The notes beneath the pieces are model-generated. The model was not told the origin of the DNA, searched no databases, and saw only the letters and a list, made by a program, of their open reading frames with translations. A DNA stretch of 64,000 nt, from contig OY747701.1 in assembly GCA_963556495.2 (NCBI GenBank), positions 42,890,001-42,954,000 on the forward strand, in the 5' to 3' direction. Positions 10,976 to 20,100 of this stretch are shown here, piece after piece. How positions within the stretch are numbered: the stretch's first letter is position 1; each line of letters begins with the position of its first letter. This stretch comes from Valencia hispanica (taxonomy: Eukaryota; Chordata; Actinopteri; Cyprinodontiformes; Valenciidae). Made by a program: the position numbers and the translations under genes.

Positions 10976-12067
10976 ATGTCAGAACAGAGGGTGTTGACCA
11001 ATGCATACTATGACCCCGCCCATCCGGGGAGCTATGGGGGTGTTGACAGATTGAGAAGGGGTTTAAAGGACAGAGAAGGACGTGTGATCGGTGTCGAAAA
11101 AGTAAAAGACTTTCTTTCAGGCGAGGACACCTACACGTTGCATAAACCTGCACGAGTAAAGTTTCCCCGGAATCGTGTTTTTGTAACCAAACCCTTGAAG
11201 CAATTCCAGGCCGACTTATGTGACATGCAAGCCTTGGCGACACATAACGACGGATTCAACTATTTACTAACAGTGATTGATGTCTTTTCAAAAAAGGCGT
11301 ATGTGCGTGCTTTAAAGAGAAAGACGGGGTGTGAGGTCGTTAAGGGGTTTGAATCAGTTTTTCAAGAGAGTCAAATTCCACAAAAATTACAGACGGATGC
11401 TGGTAAAGAGTTTTATAATAAACAATTTAAGTTAATGATGAAGAAATATGGTATTACCCACTTTAGTACAGCCAGTGATCTAAAGGCATCTGTTGTTGAG
11501 CGCTTCAATCGCACTCTGAAGGGTAGAATGTGGAGATATTTCACCGCTAATAACACCTTCCGGTACATCGACGTCCTTCAAAAGCTAGTGGAGAGTTACA
11601 ACCACAGCTTCCACTCAAGCATTAAGATGACACCTATGCAAGTGACGTCAGAGAATACTCCTCAAGTCATGAAAAACCTCTATTGCATCACCCCATCGAT
11701 AGACTCTGGTAAAATAAAGACAAAGTTTAAGAAAGGGGATCTGGTCAGAATATCAAAGCTACGTGGGGTATTTGATAAGAAATATGAGAACAGCTTCACA
11801 GATGAAATATTTACGGTTGACCGTTGCATACTCCGCTACCCCCCAGTGTACGAGTTAGTTGATTATGATCAGGATCGAATACACGGATCGTTTTATGAGG
11901 CCGAATTGCAGAAAGTAAAAATTAATGGTGAGCGGGTGTATAACGTGGACAAGATTTTAAAGCGGCGGAGAGTCAACGGGGAGGACCAAGTCTTTGTGAG
12001 GTGGAGAAATTGGCCCGAAAAATTCAACAGTTGGGTCAGAGCCTCAGATGTTAAAAGTGTCAAATAA
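10976..12067 (+). CDS. Retrovirus-like DDE integrase with C-terminal chromodomain
   Basis: Protein of 363 residues. The rve-type catalytic core runs about 75-230, with the acidic triad D80 (FQADL), D141 (LQTDAGKEF) and E175 (VVERFNRT). A small SH3-like basic region follows at about 250-310, and a chromodomain at about 321-360 (YNVDKIL...VRWRNWP...SWV). This is the Polinton integrase that joins the TIR ends to host DNA and makes the 6-bp duplication seen here. The N-terminus lacks an obvious HHCC zinc finger. The chromodomain could steer integration to particular histone marks, as in chromoviruses; that is inference. Intact, with all catalytic residues present. Confidence 0.95.
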   Translation: MSEQRVLTNAYYDPAHPGSYGGVDRLRRGLKDREGRVIGVEKVKDFLSGEDTYTLHKPARVKFPRNRVFVTKPLKQFQADLCDMQALATHNDGFNYLLTVIDVFSKKAYVRALKRKTGCEVVKGFESVFQESQIPQKLQTDAGKEFYNKQFKLMMKKYGITHFSTASDLKASVVERFNRTLKGRMWRYFTANNTFRYIDVLQKLVESYNHSFHSSIKMTPMQVTSENTPQVMKNLYCITPSIDSGKIKTKFKKGDLVRISKLRGVFDKKYENSFTDEIFTVDRCILRYPPVYELVDYDQDRIHGSFYEAELQKVKINGERVYNVDKILKRRRVNGEDQVFVRWRNWPEKFNSWVRASDVKSVK

Positions 12068-12195
12068 TATCGCCCACAAAACCGTGTAACACATCGTCGA
12101 TTCACTATAAAGCGTGGGTTCTACGGACTATGATTAATTAGTAAACCTTACCCTCCAAAGCCTTTAGATGACTTTTTTGCTCCATCAAATTCACA

Positions 12196-13005
12196 ATGTC
12201 TGATGAGGGGTTCTATGTAACTCTACCTTCCAACGCCAGCGGAGAGGTATTTAAAGATAACACGAGCTCAAATTATACTACAGACCTTCCAAAGGCTATT
12301 GAGCTAAGTGGAGACTGGGTAGTGGGACTGTGTGAAATTGTCTACCCTCATACATGGTATAACCTGTCGGATCAGCATTCGTACATTGATTTAAAGAAGG
12401 TTGTTTATGAGGTGGGAGACAAATCTAAAGATGAGAGGAATACACCCCGTATAGAATACGCCAGGTCCAAGTTTTCCGGAGGGGGATATTTTGAGAGACC
12501 TCAAGACCTCTCAGATGCTCTAGTCCCAGCCGTGAAGAAATATGACAGGAGCATCGATCTAACCTACAATAATGTCTCGAAAAAGTTTGACTTCAAGGGG
12601 GATGGAAGATACAAAATTCGAGCTAGCAACCCTCTCTCCATCATGCTCGGTTTGAACGCTGACGAATGGTGGACCATCTCCAACAGACCTGCGCCCCACC
12701 CAGCGGATCTCGGCACTGGTGTATATAACCTGTTTGTCTACACAGACATAATCCATTTCCAAACTGTTGGTGACAGTCACTCACCTCTGCTCGGTGTCGT
12801 AAACATAAATGGTAAATTCGGTGACGTGATTGGTGTGAGGTATAACACAGTGCATTACCTCCCCGTTTCAAAAAGCTATATTAAGACAATCTGCATACAG
12901 GTAAAAACAGATCGTAACGAGTGTGTGAACTTTGTATACGGGAAGACGATCGTGAAGCTGCACTTTAAACCGGTTTTGACACCTGCGGTAAAATGGCATA
13001 TTTAA
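12196..13005 (+). CDS. Penton / minor capsid protein
   Basis: Protein of 269 residues, starting SDEGFYVTLPSNAS, with the extended beta-rich pattern of Polinton/adintovirus penton proteins (single jelly roll). The opening 'FYVTLPSN...N....Y.T.LP..I.L.G.W.VGL.EI.YP' is the characteristic part. It would form the fivefold vertices of the capsid together with the major capsid protein encoded 0.4 kb downstream. Its 3' end overlaps the next frame by 13 bases, suggesting one polycistronic or alternatively spliced late unit. Identification rests on family resemblance and gene order, not on a search. Confidence 0.85.
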   Translation: MSDEGFYVTLPSNASGEVFKDNTSSNYTTDLPKAIELSGDWVVGLCEIVYPHTWYNLSDQHSYIDLKKVVYEVGDKSKDERNTPRIEYARSKFSGGGYFERPQDLSDALVPAVKKYDRSIDLTYNNVSKKFDFKGDGRYKIRASNPLSIMLGLNADEWWTISNRPAPHPADLGTGVYNLFVYTDIIHFQTVGDSHSPLLGVVNINGKFGDVIGVRYNTVHYLPVSKSYIKTICIQVKTDRNECVNFVYGKTIVKLHFKPVLTPAVKWHI

Positions 13006-13439
13006 CACACAGACCAGAACCAACGCGGTTTGTACAATATTATGTGAACCAGACGGGTGGAGAGCTACCCGGGTTTTCAGGACAGCCTGTCATGTATGGT
13101 CGTGGATTTGGATCTGTGTTTGCCCGCCTCTTCCGATTTATATCCCCATTTGTTAAGAAAGGAGTGTCTATTGCTAAACCGCACCTTAAAGCTGCGGCAT
13201 CGAATATAGCTTCGGACGTCTTTGGGAGGGCGGTCAATAAAATCAAGAGCAAGATCGGTCAGAATTCTGATGCTCAGGAAGGTTCAGGAATAATGATCTT
13301 ATCAAGACGAGGTCGAAAGAGACCCCCTGGAGAGCGTGTTTGGATGACTAGAAAACAAGCCAAGACAAAGAAAAAGAAACCACTCAGGGTGAGCAGGCAG
13401 AGGGGAAGGAAGTCCGGCAGAGGCTCTGACATATTTTAA
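12993..13439 (+). CDS. Small basic virion protein with amphipathic helix and likely protease sites
   Basis: Protein of 148 residues, starting inside the penton 3' end. Residues 20-23 are QTGG and 34-38 are MYGRG; the latter fits the adenovirus protease rule (M/I/L)xGx|G. Just after it comes an amphipathic stretch, GFGSVFARLFRFISPF, that could disturb membranes. From about 105 the protein is very rich in Lys and Arg (RRGRKRPP, KTKKKK), fitting nuclear import or DNA condensation. It resembles adenovirus core or pVI-type proteins in layout; direct homology is not claimed. It lies between penton and major capsid genes. Confidence 0.75.
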   Translation: MAYLTHRPEPTRFVQYYVNQTGGELPGFSGQPVMYGRGFGSVFARLFRFISPFVKKGVSIAKPHLKAAASNIASDVFGRAVNKIKSKIGQNSDAQEGSGIMILSRRGRKRPPGERVWMTRKQAKTKKKKPLRVSRQRGRKSGRGSDIF

Positions 13440-13451
13440 CCGAATAGGAAT

Positions 13452-14759
13452 ATGGCTCTACTACATGTCAAATCGGGAGAGTGTACGCTCGGTGAGCTTG
13501 ACTTATTTTCAGCGCCTATGACTCAACTATCGGTAGAGGATAAGCTGTACACTGAGATTTCACCCCTTTCAGCCATCACCGATGGAGGACCGATAGAATT
13601 TTTTATCCCTGGTGGGGGCGAGTCGTATACCGATTTAAATGACATGTTGATCCATCTCAGAGTTAAAATTAGCAATGCTAACGGTTCGCCCATGGCTCGT
13701 GACGCTAAGGTCGGCTTAATTAACTACCCTCTGAACACAATTTTTTCCCAATGTGATGTAACCCTTGGAGACCGTTTAATATCGCAGTCCAGCGCTACGC
13801 ATCCTTATAGAGCTATGATCGAAACATTGCTTAATTATTCAGATCAAACCCTTAAAAGCCAGTTCAGTGCAGGGCTTTTTTATAAAGATACAGCCGATGA
13901 AATGGATTCTACAGAGACTATTGATGGACCGAATGAAGGATTAAACCAACGTGCCTCCTTTACAGCCCAATCTCGAGAGGTGCACCTGCTAGGACCGCTT
14001 CATGCTGACATATTATTCTGTGAAAGACTACTTTTGAACTCTGTTGACATAAGAATTAAGCTAACACGAGCAAGCGATGCGTTCTGTCTTATGGGGGCTG
14101 CAGATTCTACTTTCAAACTATGGATTTTAGGTGCAGCTCTCTTTGTCAAAAAGGTGACTGTATCTCCCGCCGTACGGCTCGGTCATGAGACCGCATTAAT
14201 GAAAGGAAATGCTTTGTACCCGGTATCGCGTGTGAATGTAAAAACATACTCTATACCTGAACATTCAAGAATATGCACTCAGGAGAACCTGTTCTTGGGT
14301 ATGACACCTAAATATGTGGTTATTTCGATGGTTAATCACCAGGCCTTCACAGGAGCGCGCAATTTGAATCCGTTTTCATTCAACCATTATAATATGGAGT
14401 ATCTAGCTCTGTCCCGTGATGGTAGACAGATTCCTGCTAAGGCCTTCCAACCCAACTTCGATCAGGGTAATTCTGTACGAGAATATTACAACCTGTTTAC
14501 ATCCACAGGGAGGCATTTAAAGGATCTCCCCCTAAGCATAACTAGGGAGGACTTTAACACGGGTTACGCATTATTTGCTTTTAATCTCGACCCATGTGCT
14601 GAATCTGAAGCACTATCACCAGTACGCAGTGGTAACATTAGGCTAGAAATGAGATTCAGAACACCGTTACCGCACACAACAACGCTGATTGTATACGCGT
14701 GCTACGACTCCATCCTGGAAATAGACTCTAAAAGAAGAGTTTTGGTGGATTATTATTAA
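13452..14759 (+). CDS. Double-jelly-roll major capsid protein (hexon-like)
   Basis: Protein of 435 residues, about the usual length for Polinton major capsid proteins. It is the same family as the widespread animal 'F54H12.2-like' proteins. Features include the N-terminal 'Y.EI.P.........IEF.I.G....YTDL....I.L.V.I' strand pattern, the central 'INYPLNTIFSQCDVTLGDRLIS' region and the C-terminal 'GNIRLEMRF..PL..TT.LIVYA.Y...LEID..R.V..DY' close. Trimers would build the icosahedral shell. The frame is intact. It starts 12 bases after the basic protein and ends 12 bases before the protease, a compact late-gene layout. Confidence 0.93.
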   Translation: MALLHVKSGECTLGELDLFSAPMTQLSVEDKLYTEISPLSAITDGGPIEFFIPGGGESYTDLNDMLIHLRVKISNANGSPMARDAKVGLINYPLNTIFSQCDVTLGDRLISQSSATHPYRAMIETLLNYSDQTLKSQFSAGLFYKDTADEMDSTETIDGPNEGLNQRASFTAQSREVHLLGPLHADILFCERLLLNSVDIRIKLTRASDAFCLMGAADSTFKLWILGAALFVKKVTVSPAVRLGHETALMKGNALYPVSRVNVKTYSIPEHSRICTQENLFLGMTPKYVVISMVNHQAFTGARNLNPFSFNHYNMEYLALSRDGRQIPAKAFQPNFDQGNSVREYYNLFTSTGRHLKDLPLSITREDFNTGYALFAFNLDPCAESEALSPVRSGNIRLEMRFRTPLPHTTTLIVYACYDSILEIDSKRRVLVDYY

Positions 14760-14771
14760 CCACTTGGAAAC

Positions 14772-15314
14772 ATGAATAATCACGAACTCGATGCAATACT
14801 CAGTCATCTGCTTGGGAAGCTTTTCTGCGGTGTATGGGCCAGCGACCAACTGGAGCTGCTACCACTAACATTCCCCAGACCGGCTTATTTTATCGTCAAT
14901 ACACACCCTTCTAACATGCCTGGGGAACACTGGCTAGCCCTCACTCTGGAAGAGGGTGGTAAAGCAACGTTTTTTGACTCTTACGGGTACTCACCAGAAT
15001 TTGTCTATTACCCTTCATCCATTTTGGATTTTTTGAAAGATCGTTCGTCTGTGATAATGTACCATAACCAACAATTTCAGAGCGTTCAATCTTCTGTTTG
15101 TGGGCATCACTGTATTTTTTATTTATGCCATAGAGCCTGTGGTCTCTCCATGCAACAAGTTTTATCAAAGTATTGTCAAATTCCTGAATCAAATGATGAG
15201 CTTGTATCTAACTTTGTCAAAAAGTATGTGAAATGTGCTATGAAGCGAAACACAACGTTTTTCACGCATAGAACCTGTTCTCTAGATGTGTTTAAAGATT
15301 GTTACGGGTTTTGA
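14772..15314 (+). CDS. Adenovirus-type cysteine protease (adenain-like)
   Basis: Protein of 180 residues, slightly shorter than adenovirus proteases (about 200). The catalytic set is visible in order: H53 (GEHWLAL), D69 (FFDSYG), Q103 as oxyanion glutamine and C110 (VCGHHC). The Q-to-C spacing of 7 matches adenain. In this family the enzyme cleaves capsid precursor proteins during particle maturation; likely substrates here are the basic 148-residue and 115-residue proteins, which carry GG-type sites. Last gene of the rightward block, followed by a poly(A) signal. Confidence 0.93.
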   Translation: MNNHELDAILSHLLGKLFCGVWASDQLELLPLTFPRPAYFIVNTHPSNMPGEHWLALTLEEGGKATFFDSYGYSPEFVYYPSSILDFLKDRSSVIMYHNQQFQSVQSSVCGHHCIFYLCHRACGLSMQQVLSKYCQIPESNDELVSNFVKKYVKCAMKRNTTFFTHRTCSLDVFKDCYGF

Positions 15315-15370
15315 TATGTAAGAGAATATGCATCAAATGTATTAGACTTATGATGTTTAACATGGAATGA

Positions 15371-15376
15371 AATAAA
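15371..15376 (+). terminator. Poly(A) signal, rightward structural block
   Basis: AATAAA 57 bp after the protease stop. It lies only 34 bp from the opposing signal of the leftward block. Confidence 0.7.
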
Positions 15377-15409
15377 CCTGTACGCATGAAATTATGTGAA
15401 CGCATATCG

Positions 15410-15415
15410 TTTATT
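15410..15415 (-). terminator. Poly(A) signal, leftward block
   Basis: TTTATT on the plus strand, AATAAA read leftward, 37 bp past the stop of the leftmost minus-strand gene. The tail-to-tail arrangement is typical of compact DNA virus genomes. Confidence 0.7.
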
Positions 15416-15451
15416 ATGAAAAGAAACAACGCTTATTCAGTAGTAATGCAG

Positions 15452-16099
15452 CTAGGGGGAGAATGTGAGCCAGCTGGGGGCTCGGGTTGCCTTACGAAGA
15501 GACTTTTTACTGAAATGATCTTCCGCTCTGGTCCAGAGGGGTGATAAGGTAACACTCTTACGCTTTCTGCGTGGTACCTGCGCATTCTGAGGCCAAACTG
15601 GTGACATCATGAACGACCTCCTTCTTTCCCGCCGTTTTGTAGCAGTTGGAGCCTTTAAAGACGGCCAAACTGGTGACATCAATACGCGCTTTTTATTTTT
15701 TGATTTCCTGCCTGCTCTCTCATCCACGACACTCTCAACGGCAGGTGTAGAAGAGGTCTCTAAGGAGTCTAGACCGTCTAAACCTCGGCTATACCCACTA
15801 ACGATCTGGTTGTCCTTCGGGGGGTCATCATTCGCACGGTCTCTCTGCAGCGATAGGGTGACACGCGGCTCTTCGTTCTCTCCTTGCTTAAGGAGGGTTA
15901 GGTATTTCTGAAGTAATGCGTGGTAGCGTTTAATTTTCTCGTACGATGCACTGTTTGGGTCATCCAATATTGCCTGCATGTCCTCATCAGTGTCATCCTG
16001 AGCCTTCTGTCGTATGGTTCCGGAGTTATCCCGTTGCTTCAGACGATTTAATTGATGCGGTGAGACTAGAAACATTTTCTGTGATGCTCTCAGTGTCAT
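15452..16099 (-). CDS. Basic protein with three SPVWP-type repeats
   Basis: Protein of 215 residues; M9 is an alternative start. The N-terminal part (FLVSPHQLNRLKQ, 10-22) is followed by a helical region (50-72) and a low-complexity acidic and polar part (73-130). Then come three units of a basic run followed by (M/L)SP(V/L)W at 141-146, 165-170 and 185-190. The repeat is visible in DNA as 'ccaaactggtgacatca' at about 15,594 and 15,663. I do not recognise a named family. The Lys/Arg content, the regular short motif and the position among virion genes suggest a DNA-binding or capsid-lining protein, but this is inference. It starts 9 bases after the next gene's stop. Confidence 0.75.
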   Translation of the reverse strand: MTLRASQKMFLVSPHQLNRLKQRDNSGTIRQKAQDDTDEDMQAILDDPNSASYEKIKRYHALLQKYLTLLKQGENEEPRVTLSLQRDRANDDPPKDNQIVSGYSRGLDGLDSLETSSTPAVESVVDERAGRKSKNKKRVLMSPVWPSLKAPTATKRRERRRSFMMSPVWPQNAQVPRRKRKSVTLSPLWTRAEDHFSKKSLRKATRAPSWLTFSP

Positions 16100-16108
16100 A
16101 ATACACCT

Positions 16109-16456
16109 CTACCGGCGGAATATTCCAGCCACCAATTCTCCGAGAAACGGTATTACAGCTGCAATCAGTGGGAGAATTCCTCCTGTCTGGGTTTTCAATG
16201 TCTGTCGTTTGCGCTTTAACCCCACCTTCCGATCAGCCAACAGCCTGAGGATTTTTTTCTGCTTCTTAAGTCTGTTGTATTGTGTTGTGGACAGCTTGAT
16301 GTTCCCTTTCAGCACATTTAAAGCAATCTCGCACAAGGTTTGTAGAAAGTCGGGAGAACAATGAGTTAGGATATCTTTACGTTTCTGGGGTGTGGAATGA
16401 AAAAGAGCCCCTAGTAACGGTGCATTTCTTTTTATGCGTGCCGACATGTTGGTCAC
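16109..16456 (-). CDS. Small protein with basic middle and hydrophobic C-terminus
   Basis: Protein of 115 residues. Residues 1-50 contain helices and two Cys, 51-90 are Lys/Arg-rich, and after QTGG at 90-93 comes a hydrophobic, helix-prone tail (ILPLIAAVIPFLGELVAGIF) of about 20 residues. This design is common in Polinton/adintovirus genomes. The tail could be freed by the viral protease to act on membranes, or could anchor the protein. QTGG is also present in the basic 148-residue protein. The start overlaps the stop of the ATPase gene by 4 bases. Exact function unknown. Confidence 0.75.
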   Translation of the reverse strand: MTNMSARIKRNAPLLGALFHSTPQKRKDILTHCSPDFLQTLCEIALNVLKGNIKLSTTQYNRLKKQKKILRLLADRKVGLKRKRQTLKTQTGGILPLIAAVIPFLGELVAGIFRR

Positions 16457-17148
16457 TTGTTCTTAGCTATGTAAACAGCCGGCCACTGTCCAGGAAGTAA
16501 ACCTGTCCTGAGCCTGTATTGGTCTGGTGTGTCAGGGGTTAGGTCTACACATAAATAGCCGTGTGGTTGGCTCGTAGCATCTTCAAAACTCTCCATGAAA
16601 AAGGGTTTCTGTCCAGGGAAAATTTGACGTGCTAAATTTGCTACCTGCAATCTGTCACGTGGGTTTTTAAACAAGACCATATAATTACAATTAAGACTGA
16701 TAGTTCGAGTATGTTTCCCCTTGAGAAACACATTCTGAGTCAACATCATAACGCTCATGTTTCTATGGTGTCGATATTGTGTAAATATTTTCACGACCTC
16801 TGGATGCTCAGCTGCTTGAAAGAGTACATCATCGAGAATCAATAGATGCGATTGATCTGGGGGGAATAAAACATCATCTTCAAAGGAATGAGGCAATCCT
16901 TCGATGAATTTAATTGATTTATTAATCTTCATCAATTCCGTATACAATGGTTGGAATGAAGTGTAGATCCAAACAATATTTTCAGGTACAGAATCCATCA
17001 CATGTAGACAATTAATCAAAACATTTTTTACAAAAAAAGACTTCCCACAGCCACTCGGGCCTACCACAAGACTTGAAAAAGGAGTTTTAAATCTTGGATC
17101 AAAGTTAATCGCTTCCAGTTCACCCTGATGCTGCATTTTCCCCCTCAA
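16453..17148 (-). CDS. FtsK/HerA-type genome-packaging ATPase
   Basis: Protein of 231 residues. Walker A is GPSGCGKS at 30-37, and Walker B is LLILDD at 102-107, with both acidic residues present. A polar sensor motif (LTQN, 136-139) follows. The enzyme would pump viral DNA into preformed capsids, as in related double-jelly-roll viruses. The start codon overlaps the polymerase stop by 4 bases, and its own stop overlaps the next start by 4, so the three genes are probably expressed from one leftward transcript. M5 is an alternative start. Intact. Confidence 0.95.
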   Translation of the reverse strand: MRGKMQHQGELEAINFDPRFKTPFSSLVVGPSGCGKSFFVKNVLINCLHVMDSVPENIVWIYTSFQPLYTELMKINKSIKFIEGLPHSFEDDVLFPPDQSHLLILDDVLFQAAEHPEVVKIFTQYRHHRNMSVMMLTQNVFLKGKHTRTISLNCNYMVLFKNPRDRLQVANLARQIFPGQKPFFMESFEDATSQPHGYLCVDLTPDTPDQYRLRTGLLPGQWPAVYIAKNK

Positions 17149-20100
17149 AAACCAAATGGTAGCGTCGTTCCGTCTGGGAACAACCTCCGCTTGTCATAGA
17201 CCACCCTGAAAGTTTTGGTAAATGAGTGATTCCTCAGATGGAACCCGTTTTTATCACGTTTGATGGAATGCTGCGGTGCTTTGAGTACCTCGCCTCTCTC
17301 ACCACCCAGGTAACCGTCAACAAGTCCTGTCATTGTATCAAAATTCACCCTTTCACAGCATTCTATGGTTCGCGATATCCCCTTTGCCCTCATCACGACC
17401 TTCCCCCTGTGCTTTGTCTGATACGAGTAACTCTTTGGCCCTGCGGCAACAAACTCCTGAATGGTGTCCCCTGGTGGGAGCTCGTTTGTCAAGTCACCTA
17501 AATAGCTACCTGTCGGCAGAGAGCTCTCGCCTTCACGCACAACATAGATCACACTGTCTGTGTCAAGGTAGAGTACCCGTTCTTGGAGTTGGTGTAGGTA
17601 TCTGAATAACTCTAGTCGTGCGTAAGCTGTTGTAAATGCGGCAACGAAGACATTGGTGGTTTTGTTAGGGGGCGTTACACAGTTTTTGTTGTACTTCCAT
17701 TGAATCATGACCATCTTGGGGTTCAGAAAGCTGAAGTATGTCACAACGAACTTCCCTGAAAACAGGAACTCAAAAAACTTGTCAGGGTGTTTAATGATTG
17801 AGGTTTGGGTTTGGTCATTTTTTTGAGCAAACTTCCCCCAAAGCGAATTCAAACACAGTTTGGCTACTTGACGTTTTGCCGGGTTTACTTTAATTTTTTC
17901 AGGGTCTAACTCTACACCCTGATTCATCATGAAATCCTGGATGTATTTCTGTTTGTCCTCCTCGCTCTCTACACCCTCAGGATAACCTGAAGCTTCCTGC
18001 TTGGTCTTCAAAAAGGAGTTGACATACTTTGCAAAGATCTGATCACTATGCTGCTCAAAGTGCCACACCTCAACGATCTGATCGATTCTGTAGCCGTGTG
18101 AAAGGGCTTCTTTAACCTCTTCAGACACCCATACACCTGTTAAGGCTCTCTCAGTGTCAGTGTGGGTGCAACTATGTGTCTGATTGTTCTCCAATGCACA
18201 TGTGCGACAGAGGGTGAATACAAGCTTTCCATGATCTGTTCTGAATGGTAGAATGGGGAAATAAAGACCACGAGGTGGTGAAATGACTGCTTTGATAAAT
18301 CCATAATAATTTCTAGGATCATCAAAGTTTTCCCTGATTATGATCGGGTGCCCTACAGGAAAGCTTTTTGTCTTCTGAACAAATGGGTAAAGACTACACA
18401 CGTCCTGGTAAAGAACCTGCTCACCGGGGGCTGCAGAGTACCTCAACCTGACTGCACATGTACGCCCTCCAAAAAGCGCTTCACGGGGGGTAAATGGTGC
18501 AGGAGCCTGGTAGGTCATCATGAACTGCTTCACATCAGCGTTACTCTTCTTCATTTCTTCCCACACATGTTCCCACATCACCTCGAGCTCTATACCGTAC
18601 ACAGTCCTCAGCACATGCTCCCTCTCCATGGTGGCAGCGTAGAGCTGCCCATAAGGCACACCGGTCAATGGACTCTCAGCTGTTGGATAGCGACAGGTGC
18701 TGCAGCCATGATGCTCACACCCATGGAACTCAAACCCTATTTTACGCTCCCCTACCTCCAGGTAACCGTCTAAAAAGTATGATCCAATCTTTTTCTCACC
18801 ACCTCTTAGAGCATGCTGTATTCCAACCCTCCATGTATGTGAAACATATTCCAACCATTCAACGGAAGCTGTGGAAAACTTTTTAAACTGTTCGCTGTAG
18901 TCTGTAGGTGAAGGCACAGCGAGAGTGTCTGCCTTCAAATGATTGCTTTGAAACACTTTCATACAAGCACTTGCGATGGTGATCCTGTTAAAAGGGTCAA
19001 TCTGACTGTCGTTAAAAAACTCCTGACGAAACCTTGTACATCCTTGTAGGAGTATCTCCACATCATTCTTACAGTAAAAGAGAGCCTCCTTTTTAAAGTC
19101 AAACACGCCCTTGCTAACCTCAGCGTACCATGTATAGAATTCCTCCTGCTCAGCACGATTCATTCGCTCAACACCGTAAAATGATGGCAGCGGGTAAGAA
19201 CCTACATAGCTCAGATTATCAGAGGATGAGAAACGGTGTGGGAAATAGCCCTTGCTATGGTCAGGAAAACCGAGGGCTTCAGGCATTTTACTAAGCTTCA
19301 TGGCAAGGAAAGATAGGCTGTCAATGAACCTCAAACCGTAATCAGGATCAGTGATGCTCAGAATTTTACACCCTTGCATAATGATGTCAGGATTTAAACC
19401 CATCTCCGTCATTGAATTCAGAACAAGGTAGGAATCAAAAGCTCTAGCATTATGGGCTACACATGTGTAATTCCGACGGCCCGGCCTCCTGATTTCACGA
19501 ATAAACTCCCGAATACAATCACTACCGTAGGCTGACCACTCCTCGCCAGATGTGGACTTTGAACAGATCAGAAATGGAACATGCTCACCCTGCGCACCAG
19601 GGAAAGTTTCAATATCGTAAAAAATCACCTTGTCACTTATTTCGGTATCGACAGAGCATGTTTGGATATAACATTTATGGTCCGATGCTGGCTGGTCCTT
19701 GTCAAGCTTACCCCCACAAATCCTACACTTCTTCCCTTGACACACATGCTTCTTGCCTGTTGTGAGACTCTGGTTATAGTTTAACCCACAGTTGGGACAT
19801 TTCTTCACCTGATCACAATGACTGACCATCACACGCGCCCTGGGTTTTAGCTCAGGTACTTTATGTCTATCGTAACACGTCTGGTTCTTGCAATATCTGT
19901 TACAGTCACGACAAAGAATCGGATTTGTAACCCCCTGAGCACACGCTGCATCATTGCAGACAGCGCACGAACCTTTGCATACATGATTGTATTTATGCCC
20001 TATAGGATCGAAACAGTAGTGACAAATATCCCGAGCCCCTATAAAACCCTTCAAGTTTTTGATCCCGTAGTAATGGTCTCGGAAGTGCAATAGAAAAACA

